Below are positions 56,840 to 64,000 of a DNA stretch of 64,000 bases, one piece after another (positions within the stretch are counted from its first letter, which is position 1; the number at the start of each line of letters is the position of its first letter). This stretch comes from Blastocladiella emersonii ATCC 22665 (lineage: Eukaryota; Blastocladiomycota; Blastocladiomycetes; Blastocladiales; Blastocladiaceae). The position numbers and the translations under genes were made by a program. Location: positions 372,001 through 436,000 of the forward strand of contig JANHCV010000010.1 in assembly GCA_025594325.1 (NCBI GenBank). The letters are read 5' to 3'. The notes beneath the pieces are model-generated. The model was given only the letters and a program-made list of their open reading frames with translations, had not been told where the DNA came from and searched no databases.

Positions 56840-58477
56840 TTACTCGGGCGCTGACAAAGGCGCCATGATATGGCTGATTTGCTCTGGAGTCTTCCCAACC
56901 CATGTTCTGTTGCCTCGCGACATGGTGATAGACGTGAGGCCCTGCGGCAAGTGGCCGGCCAGGATGCGCGCTCCAACGCTTGTGAACTCATTCGTGGAAG
57001 CGTCCAATCGAATCAAAGATGTTGGAAGCGCTGGCGCGAGGACGACAATCGCTGCATCGTTGAGGTTCGTGGAACCAACCCGCAAGCATTCAAGTCGCGG
57101 GGGCATGTTTTGCGCCAGTAGCTTAGCACCCTCCGATCCCAGGTCGCACCAGGTGAGGTCGAGATGTGTAAGAGTCCGAGGAAGTCGCGGAACCAACTCC
57201 AAGGCGCCCAGACGCGGGATCTTGCTCACGCCGAAGCTCAACAGAGTGAGGTGTTGGGGGAGCTCGCAGGCAAGCTCGCTAGCGGCTTCGTCCGTAACCA
57301 CGCTAAATTGGAGCGTGAGATTGCGTAGTGAAAAGGGCGCATTGCTGAGCGCATTCAAAATTTGAGGAGTCAGCTCGCTTGCTGTAACGTCCAGCGAAAC
57401 AAGGGAGCGCGGAAGCTCAACAAATGGCTCGCGAGCAGAACTGGTGGTAGTGGTTGAGATCTGTTCGGCTCCGGTCCTCGCGCAAGCAGTGATATGGCCA
57501 ATCGATAAGTGTTCGAGCGAGCTCGGAAGTCGCGCGACAGTAGAAGCGAAGCCTTCACTCGTCAAATCGCTGCCCTCTATGTCCAACCGCTGCAGCTGCG
57601 AAGGTAGAAATCGGACAAGCGAACAAAAGTCTCGATCGCTGAGCGAGCAATTCCACAGGGTCAGCGTCCGAAGCGTGTCGGGAAGTTCCCCGAGGAGAAG
57701 ATCAAGTGCACTCGTCAGGTTTCCCGAGGAGAAAGCGAGCGATTCCAGACCAGACGGCCACTGCATGATGGTGAGTGGGACAGACATGAGCACTGGAGAG
57801 AGAGTAAACCAGTGCGCATCGATCTCAGCTTCGCGCAATGACCCTGGAAACCGCATAGCGAGAAATCGAGGAAGATCGATCGTGCAGTATCCGACGGTAA
57901 CCGACCGAAGTGACTGGAAGGGGTGAGCCATGGCAGCGTTGAGCGCATCGACCCCGGCCATCGAAATAGGTTGCTCATCAAGATTGAGTTCAACGAGGGT
58001 ACCGGCAGCAATGTCGGTGCATAGCTCGTTGACGCCCTCGTCCACGGCGAGCAATGGACTTTCGTCGTCATTGTAGGGGTGTACTCCAAGTGCGATGTAG
58101 ACATGTGATGTGACCTCGCGCGCATCCAACCACGGCTTGATTTCGTTGGCATTGAGCGAGCCCGTTGTGCGCCACCATTCGAGGGCCTCGAGACGGCGGG
58201 AAGCGATAGCGAACTCCAAGGAGTCCAGCGAGCAGGTGAGCGGAACACCAAGCGACAACCACTTGTTCAAGATGAACACGTCGCCACGTTCCGTCGCCGC
58301 ATCGAGAGAGAGGTGGTAAGCGTGCATCAAGAGTGCACGCTCGACGCGCGGGGCTAGAGATCGCGGCAGCACCCGCGCACAGTGGAGAAAGCTGGCAGCA
58401 TCCGTGGACTTGATTCGCTCAATCGCATAAACAAGAATCCGCTCGATCACCTCGGGAACATGCATAGCCTGGAACAT
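56840..58477 (-). CDS. F-box-like / ankyrin-like / leucine-rich-repeat protein (intact)
   Basis: A single exon of 545 aa. The N-terminal module reads MHVPEVIERILVYAIERI, SFLHCARVLPRSLAPRVERALL, LDAATERGDVFILNKWLSLGVPLTCS and RLEALEWWRTTGSLN, so an F-box-like helix pair is followed by a single ankyrin-like pair. Repeats from about residue 165 include LNAAMAHPFQSLRSVTVGYCTID, LPDTLRTLTLWNCSLSDRD, LPSQLQRLDIEGSDLTSEGF, LPRTLTHLDLTWCDLGSEGAKLL and LPTSLIRLDASTNEFTSVGARIL. In contrast to the plus-strand copies there is no intron: the linker after VYIALGVHP is coding throughout. An RNI-type LRR solenoid is likely. The promoter element lies 129 bp upstream. Function is unknown. Confidence 0.85.
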   Translation of the reverse strand: MFQAMHVPEVIERILVYAIERIKSTDAASFLHCARVLPRSLAPRVERALLMHAYHLSLDAATERGDVFILNKWLSLGVPLTCSLDSLEFAIASRRLEALEWWRTTGSLNANEIKPWLDAREVTSHVYIALGVHPYNDDESPLLAVDEGVNELCTDIAAGTLVELNLDEQPISMAGVDALNAAMAHPFQSLRSVTVGYCTIDLPRFLAMRFPGSLREAEIDAHWFTLSPVLMSVPLTIMQWPSGLESLAFSSGNLTSALDLLLGELPDTLRTLTLWNCSLSDRDFCSLVRFLPSQLQRLDIEGSDLTSEGFASTVARLPSSLEHLSIGHITACARTGAEQISTTTTSSAREPFVELPRSLVSLDVTASELTPQILNALSNAPFSLRNLTLQFSVVTDEAASELACELPQHLTLLSFGVSKIPRLGALELVPRLPRTLTHLDLTWCDLGSEGAKLLAQNMPPRLECLRVGSTNLNDAAIVVLAPALPTSLIRLDASTNEFTSVGARILAGHLPQGLTSITMSRGNRTWVGKTPEQISHIMAPLSAPE

Positions 58478-58605
58478 TTTGCATGGAGTTTACGTTGTGT
58501 TGGCGAACAGGTTTGATTGCTGCTGCGGAGAGGTGAGCAGCGGATGGCGAAGGCGAGCATCGGCAGGCAGCGTGGCGTTCGCGAGGCCCCCGCGTGGCCG
58601 CCGCA

Positions 58606-58626
58606 TCACATGATTGATCGACGCGT
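58606..58626 (-). promoter_or_regulatory. Bipartite promoter element
   Basis: On the minus strand ACGCGTCG-ATCA-ATCATGTGA. The element ends 129 bp before the ATG of the 56840-58477 gene, exactly the distance seen for the neighbour at 60633. Confidence 0.75.
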
Positions 58627-58971
58627 CTCCGATGCTCACCTTCGCGCGATATGCGGGTGCGCTGCGGATGACACCCTGCCGACGCATTGCGCGTTCAGAT
58701 TTTACAATAGGAAGCGCGGTCCTGCACTGTTGCGGGAAGACATCTTGCGCGTCGTTCACACAAGCGACGTGACGGTTCAATACGAATGTTCACCGCTTCT
58801 CACAGCGATCCGAGTGAGTTCCACCCTTAAGGCAGGATCTCTGAATGTAGGTTAGTGGAGGTTTGCGACGACGAAATTGTATTATGGACGCAGATAGGGA
58901 TATCCGCTTGATAGCGGCGATCGGGCAACGAGTTTGACAGGTTGGACATCAACGAGAACTGAGGCTCGTAA

Positions 58972-60633
58972 TTATTGCACTTGACGCAAGCGCGCAGCCG
59001 CCACTTCAAGCGCGGTTATGCCAACACGCGTTATTTCGTTGCGCTCAACAACAAGGCTCGTGAGAGATCTGGGAAGATGCTTGGCGAGGAAAAAAGCGCC
59101 AGCGTCCGTGATCTTGTTCTTGCACAAGTCTAGGCTGATGAGCGTGCCAGGAAGCGCTGGCGCGAGGGCAATCATGGCCGCGTCGTCGAGATTTGTGACG
59201 TAGAGATACAATTCCTGAAGCCGATGGGGCATGTACAGGGCGAGCATCTTGGCACCCTCGAAGCCAAGATTCGTGGAGGAGAGATCAAGGTAGGAAAGCG
59301 AAGGAGGAAGCCGTGGGATGAGGACCATAGTGCTCGAACGTGTAAGCTTACAGCCGCGGACGTCAAAGCGGGCGAGTTCGCGGGGAAGCACACTGGCAAG
59401 TTCGGCTATCGCGTCATATGGCGCATTCTTGGCCGGATTGCCCCAGATGGTAACGTCCTTGAGTGAAGGTCGAGGGAAGTTGCCAAGAGTGCAAAACAGT
59501 TGGCGTGTCAGCTCGACCCTTGAGACTGAGAGTGAATTGAGATTCATCGGAAGCGGACCCGATCCTTGGGCTTGCACAGGGTGGACCGGACTAGCTAAGG
59601 CAGCTGTCGGCGTGATTTCTGCCCCAGCGCGTAAGCCGCGTCGGTTTGCCACGCGACTAAACGAGATCCTTTTGAGCGAGGCTGGGAGAAGTGGTACAAT
59701 TGCAACAAAGCCAGCGCTGGTCACATCATTTTCGTCGAGTTCGAGCTCCAGAAGACACGTGGGCAGGGCTCGCACAAGTTTGTAAACGTCATGGTCGGTA
59801 AGGGCGCAGTTATTGACAGTGAGTGACTCGAGCATCGTGGGAAAGCCTTGTAAGAGGTATGTGACAGCAGCTGGTAACACAGCGGAGGTAAGCATGAGCG
59901 ATTTGAGGCCCGGTGGCCAGGCCATGGGCATTAGATGGGACTGTTGCGCCGGGAGGCTACCCAGCCAGTACGTCTCGAAGGTTGCGGAGTGCAGGGACGG
60001 TGGAAGCCGAGGGGCAAGCAAACGAGCAAGGTCAATCGTGGAGGCGTCGAACCGAATTGAGCGCAAAGCCTGTGCAGGGCTTGCCATGGCAGCGTTGAGC
60101 GCTTCGATTCCAGCCATCGAGACACGCATGCCCATCATTTCGACCTCCACGGTGCTACCATCGGCAATTTTAGCGCATAACTCGGCAATCCCCACGTCGA
60201 CAGCGAGACCGTCGGAAGCTAAACCTGAAGGCACGCCGAGGGTGACATAGGCATCGGTATGGTCCTCGTCGCGGCCCTCTAGCCACAGCTTGAGCTCGTC
60301 GACGTCAAGTGAGCCCGTCGCGCGCCACCACTCGAGAGTTTCGAGATGTCGCTCATCGACTGCAGCTGCTAGGGCTTCAAAGGAGCATTTGAGCGGGACT
60401 CCTAGTGCTGCCCATTTGTTGAGCACGACCAGGTCGCCACGCGCGGTCGCTGCGTCAAGAGAGAGATGTGCGGCGTGCTGTAGAAGTGCTCCCTCGACTC
60501 GCCGGGAAGCAGCCCGCAGCATCACTCGCGCATACTGCAAGAGCCCGGCAGCGTCGGCCGGGTCGCCGTGTTGACGGATGGCATAAACAAGAACTCGCTC
60601 ACACAAGTGAGGTAGATGCATGGCATGGATCAT
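58972..60633 (-). CDS. F-box-like / ankyrin-like / leucine-rich-repeat protein (intact)
   Basis: A single exon of 553 aa, tandem paralogue of the gene at 56840-58477. It begins MIHAMHLPHLCERVLVYAIRQHGDPADAAGLLQYARV, then LDAATARGDLVVLNKWAALGVPLKCS and HLETLEWWRATGSLD. The linker GIAELCAKIADGSTVEVEMMGM leads to LRRs such as LNAAMASPAQALRSIRFDAS, LPTCLLELELDENDVTSAGFVAI, LPPSLSYLDLSSTNLGFEGAKML, MPHRLQELYLYVTNLDDAAM and LPGTLISLDLCKNKITDAGA. Some repeats end in the same GAKxLAxxMPxRLxxL phrase as its neighbour, so the two are recent duplicates or evolve in concert. About 500 bp separate the two genes. Function is unknown. Confidence 0.85.
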   Translation of the reverse strand: MIHAMHLPHLCERVLVYAIRQHGDPADAAGLLQYARVMLRAASRRVEGALLQHAAHLSLDAATARGDLVVLNKWAALGVPLKCSFEALAAAVDERHLETLEWWRATGSLDVDELKLWLEGRDEDHTDAYVTLGVPSGLASDGLAVDVGIAELCAKIADGSTVEVEMMGMRVSMAGIEALNAAMASPAQALRSIRFDASTIDLARLLAPRLPPSLHSATFETYWLGSLPAQQSHLMPMAWPPGLKSLMLTSAVLPAAVTYLLQGFPTMLESLTVNNCALTDHDVYKLVRALPTCLLELELDENDVTSAGFVAIVPLLPASLKRISFSRVANRRGLRAGAEITPTAALASPVHPVQAQGSGPLPMNLNSLSVSRVELTRQLFCTLGNFPRPSLKDVTIWGNPAKNAPYDAIAELASVLPRELARFDVRGCKLTRSSTMVLIPRLPPSLSYLDLSSTNLGFEGAKMLALYMPHRLQELYLYVTNLDDAAMIALAPALPGTLISLDLCKNKITDAGAFFLAKHLPRSLTSLVVERNEITRVGITALEVAAARLRQVQ

Positions 60634-60761
60634 TTTGCATTGAGTTTAGGGTGCGTCCACTTGCGGTATTCTGGGAAGTGCGAAGAGTGGCGGTCTGTCG
60701 GAGGACGGTGACTGACGGGGCGGCGAAAGCGAACGCCACAAACGTGGCTGTCGCCCTTGCA

Positions 60762-60782
60762 TCACATGATAGATCGACGCGT
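60762..60782 (-). promoter_or_regulatory. Bipartite promoter element
   Basis: On the minus strand ACGCGTCG-ATCT-ATCATGTGA, ending 129 bp before the ATG at 60633. It differs from the 58606 site in one spacer base although flanking DNA has diverged, which argues for constraint. Confidence 0.75.
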
Positions 60783-60825
60783 CTCGCGCCTCGACACAAT
60801 TGCCAGTACCTCCATTGCCAGTACC

Positions 60826-61715
60826 TCCACCACTCACTCCGTTCGGGTGTCAACTGTGCGGGGCTTTGCCCAAGTGCCCTCTCGCCGCGATCACACGGCA
60901 CTCCAGGCGCGTCGTGGACGCGCGATGCAAGGAACTGCATGATTTGTGAACTGAGAGACACGGAACTCGCTTCAGATGTAGTGCAGACTGAGATCATGCT
61001 TCTGACTCGCATTACTCAAAGGGGCTCGAAAGGAAGAGTCGCGACGCGTCAGAACCACGCGTTGGGGCCATCACAACACGCCTTCTTCGCGCTTTTGTGC
61101 GTCTTCCTGCTCTTGAGGTGGATCAAGTCGACTACGGACGTGGCGGAGATAGCTGAAGGTCGCTGAACGCATCGTTGTTCAAGTTGCGGGAGCGACTCCT
61201 TGTGCAGCGAGTTGCGATCAAGCGCGCACAAACACGAACTGGCTCTAGTGATGGTGGCTTTGATCGAGCGCTAGCGCGACTTGATTGTGGGCGCTGATTA
61301 CTCTCAACATCGCCTCAATGCAGCATACGCGCACGTAGCGCGCATCGCCAGCGCGCTCGAGGCAACTGAGATCGGATTTCTGACAGACGCGTCAAAGCGA
61401 GCCACTCGCTCACAGCAGCATGCTGATATTCTCAATGAGCCGAAAAGGAAGTAGTCGGCGATCGTGAACTAATAACAGAATGTATCATGCACAACGAATG
61501 CACGCGAAGACTCGATCTCTACTAACGCATCGATCTTCCGCCAAGAAAGCACTCAACGATGATGGCGTTCGCGTCGCACGCTATGATCCAGCTTGAAAGC
61601 TCGAGCGAGCTCGCCTCCTTTGGCGCGGAACAACAGAGCTCGGATGAAGCGGATCTATGGTGGAAGGATCGCGAAAGGTCGACGCGAGTTACGGTGCCAC
61701 GGGATGTCGTTGACA
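60826..61715 (+). repeat. 0.9-kb direct duplication, copy A
   Basis: Begins at CACCACTCACTCCG and runs to about 61715; it matches copy B (62792-63700) in order and orientation with scattered substitutions and indels. Its distal 200 bp on the minus strand reads SSELCCSAPKEASSL and WIIACDANAII, a decayed LRR-like tail also found in copy B. No intact gene is inside. Confidence 0.75.
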
Positions 61716-62776
61716 GCGACACGAGACACTCTAGCGCAGATGGATGGATATCGTGTACGTCTTGATGCGCGCATGAGCGGAGCGCTTTGTCTCGCTCTTG
61801 TTCGCCTGATGAAAGTTGCTGACGGAGCGATCCTCATCGTCGTGCGAAACCCCGGAGAACGTGAGGATTGTCAAAATTGTACTGACGCACGCCCGTCGGT
61901 GGAAAGCTAGCATCAACGGTTCCAACCGCGGTCGCGACGGTTTGCTCAGCCGACTTTCTCTCGCCTCCAGTTGCTCGGCAGACCTCGACAAGGAGTTTTT
62001 AGTGAATCGATAACACGTTTCGCCGCTGTGCAGGTAGCAGGGGTCGAGGTAAGAAGCGGCCAGCAGCGCAGCAGATGAGCCGCGCGTGATTGCGCTGGAG
62101 CAAAGCCAGATGTGCGCTTCGCTCGTGATGAAATTCGCATCCCACGCCACCGAAACAGAGATACCGCGTAACCGCTCTTCGCGAGGGTTTAAGCGACTTC
62201 GTTGCACAACCCTCGCTTGGCACGACGTCCCTTGGCAAGTGAACAGGACGCGAGGGGTCGCCGGGCGGGCACAACGGCGGTATAGTGGCAGCAACGGCGG
62301 TCAAGAAAAACGAGTTTTTCGACACAAGGGGAAGAACTAGAACACAAATAGCGTATCCTTTAAGCGTGCGTCACCACGGGAAACAAGGCACTGAAAGGCC
62401 CAGGTACCGTGAAAGCGTCCCACAACACGCTGCTCCACTCGGCGAGCTCGCCTAAGCAGCACTTGTGCAATAGCAAGAGCAGAGTGCAAAAGCGGTGCCA
62501 GCGGAACACTCAAGTCAACGGCCGAGTCGAGCACAGCACGTCGCCGTGCGAGCGCCAACCAAAGGCGCCGAGGTGGGACAGGACCGGCGTGTCGTCGATT
62601 TCATGATTTATGGAATCCATTGCATAGAGTAAATGAGCCTCATTAAATAAGGAGAGCAAACGGGAGGGGAGCGGAGCGGAAGCGAGAGCGAAGCGAAGTG
62701 GCGCAACGCGACACGGGGAGTGATGTCATTGGGAGCAACGTGACCAGCGTTGCCACGAAATCGCGGTCACTATAGC
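61716..62776. other. Spacer between duplication copies
   Basis: About 1.06 kb. Small frames only, none with recognisable domains. GAGCGGAGCGGAAGCGAGAGCG-like purine-rich DNA occurs near 62675-62700. I see no gene. Confidence 0.4.
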
Positions 62777-62837
62777 TTGGGCAAAGCCCCGCACCACTCA
62801 CTCCGGTCGGGTGTCAACTGTGCGGGGCTTTGCCCAA
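62777..62837. repeat. Perfect 17-bp inverted repeat (hairpin)
   Basis: Arms TTGGGCAAAGCCCCGCA (62777-62793) and its exact reverse complement (62821-62837) flank a 27-nt loop. Copy A of the duplication retains only the right arm (about 60857-60873), its left arm being replaced by a duplicated CATTGCCAGTACCTC. It could be a terminal structure of a small mobile element or a transcript hairpin. Confidence 0.8.
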
Positions 62838-63700
62838 AAGCCCTCTCGCCACGATCACCTGGCATTGGAGACGCGTTAATTGACGTGGGCTGCAAGGAAC
62901 TGCATGGTTTATGGACTGAGAGACACGGAACTCGTTTCAGGTGTAGCGCTGTCTGAGATCGTGCTTCGGATCTGTCGTATGTAGAGGGGCGTGAGTGAAA
63001 GAGTCGCAACGCGTCAGAACCGCGCGTTGGGGCCGTCACCGCACGTCTCCTTCTCGCTTCTGCTCGCCTTCCTGCTCATGGGCTAGATCAAGTCGGTTAC
63101 GGATGGGGCGGCGCAAGCTGGAGGCCTCCGGGCGGATCGCCTTTCCATCCTGTGCAGCGACTCCTTGTGCAGCGAACTGCGCTCACGCGCGCACAAACGC
63201 GGCCAGCCACGATTTGGTGATGGTCCTCTTGATGGAGCCCTGGCGCGCCTTGGTTGTGCGCGCCGAGTACCTTGTAAAGCGCCTCACTGCAGCATACGCG
63301 CACGTAGCGAGTAGCTCTAGCGCGCTCAAGGCAACTGAGATCTAGCGCGCTCAAGGCAACTGAAATCAGATTTGCGACGGACGCGTCAAGGTGAGCCGCT
63401 CGCTCACAACAGCATGCTGGTATTCTCGGCAAGCCGATATGGAAGTAGTTGGCAATCTTGAACGAAGGGCATGAACAAACTAAGCACAACGAATGCGCCC
63501 GGCGACTCGATATCGACCAACGCGTTGGTTTTCCGCCAAGAAAGCACCTAAGGACGATGGAGTTCGCGTCGCACGCTATGATCCAGATTGAGGCCTTGAG
63601 CGAGCTCGATTTCTTGGGCACGGAACAAGAGAGCTCGGATGAAGCGGACCTACGGTGGAAGGATCGCGAAGGATTGACGTCCGTTACGCTGCCAGGAAGG
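62792..63700 (+). repeat. 0.9-kb direct duplication, copy B
   Basis: Partner of 60826-61715, offset by about 1.96 kb. Shared blocks include CAACTGTGCGGGGCTTTGCC, ACTGAGAGACACGGAACTCG, CGTCAGAACC-CGCGTTGGGG and GCAGCATACGCGCACGTAGC. At its distal end it runs into better preserved LRR-coding DNA (63700-64000) that copy A lacks. Confidence 0.75.
63316..63365 (+). repeat. 25-bp tandem duplication inside copy B
   Basis: Two adjacent units starting TCTAGCGCGCTCAAGGCAAC, differing at one base (GAGA versus GAAA at the end). Copy A has a single unit, so this arose after the larger duplication. Confidence 0.8.
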
Positions 63701-64000
63701 TATGTGACTAGTGCGAGCAAGTTGGCGCCCGAGAGTGCACAGCAGCTGACATTGAGGTATTGGAGGGTCGCGGAAAGATATTTGGCCATCGTTATCGCCG
63801 CTTCAGGATGAAACTGGTTCGAGGAAATGTCCAGGCTCTGGAGCGCCGGCGGAAAGAAAACTGCTGCTTTGACAAGCTCACAAGCAGGTGAGCGGAAAGT
63901 TAGGCTGCGCTGCTGTGCGCCTCTCGCGGCGGAAAGCGGCGGGCGAGGCATCATCAACTTGTCAAGGTTCGTGATGCGATCGCCGCTAAAATCGAGCTTT
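63700..64000 (-). pseudogene. Leucine-rich-repeat gene fragment cut by the window edge
   Basis: Entering from the right edge, the minus strand reads KLDFSGDRITNLDKLMMPRPP, then FFPPALQSLDISSNQFHPEAAITMAKYL and SATLQYLNVSCCALSGANLLALVTYLPGSVTDVN, clear LRRs of the local family. Beyond about 63700 the frame continues, but the repeat pattern dissolves (SSELSCSVPKKSSSLKASIWIIACDANSIV) as in copy A. The gene body lies outside the window; this end looks decayed. Confidence 0.6.

Noticed and set aside
61816-62340. Small open frames between the duplication copies as genes
   Set aside because: They overlap on both strands, lack the codon bias of neighbours and show no domain or paralogue in the window.

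Overview
The window is nuclear DNA of a flagellated (zoosporic) fungus. Genes are GC-rich, with a strong C/G third-position bias, and carry short spliceosomal introns (57-120 nt, mostly GTACGC/GTGCG-type donors and TAG acceptors). The gene set is fungal: MMM1 and MDM34 of ERMES, a Pkc1-type kinase with HR1-C2-C1-C1-kinase order, and an ADA3/NGG1-like SAGA subunit. A probable axonemal protein (CFAP210-like) indicates a flagellum. The high GC content and the repetitive F-box-like/VLEWW/LRR gene family suggest Blastocladiomycota (Allomyces/Catenaria/Blastocladiella-like). That placement is my inference and was not tested by search.

Layout. 0-20 kb is a conserved housekeeping block: CDC7 kinase (+), DDB1 (-), CPSF2/CPSF100 (-), ADA3-like (-), mitochondrial complex I 49-kDa subunit (+), PEX19 (-), asparagine synthetase (-). 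20.7-26.8 kb is one very large separase (ESP1) gene. 27-39.7 kb is an accessory block: a multigene family with an N-terminal F-box-like/ankyrin-like module and C-terminal leucine-rich repeats, in many states of decay, wrapped around a gene with two tandem forkhead domains. 39.9-55.9 kb returns to conserved genes: CFAP210-like (-), a bZIP factor (-), MMM1 (-) and MDM34 (+) head to head, PKC1 (+), a typical 2-Cys peroxiredoxin (+). 56-64 kb is accessory again: a peroxiredoxin remnant, palindromic repeats, two intact LRR-family genes, a 0.9-kb direct duplication and the edge of another LRR gene.

How the genes relate. MMM1 and MDM34 encode two subunits of the ER-mitochondria tether and share a 248-bp intergenic region. 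CDC7 and separase are cell-cycle enzymes. The most striking non-coding signal is a 21-bp bipartite element, ACGCGTCG-N4-ATCATGTGA. It lies 108-132 bp upstream of the start codon of all three fully intact LRR-family genes, of one decayed copy, and (two mismatches) of the tandem-forkhead gene. This suggests one regulon covering the accessory family and a transcription factor inside the same block.

A second theme is gene turnover. There is an inverted, internally deleted copy of the separase 3' end 22.7 kb from the parent, a peroxiredoxin C-terminal remnant, LRR copies with single frameshifts or nonsense codons, and duplicated non-coding DNA at the right end. Exon boundaries were assigned by eye from reading frame, GT/AG signals and family alignment from memory; none is confirmed by transcripts.
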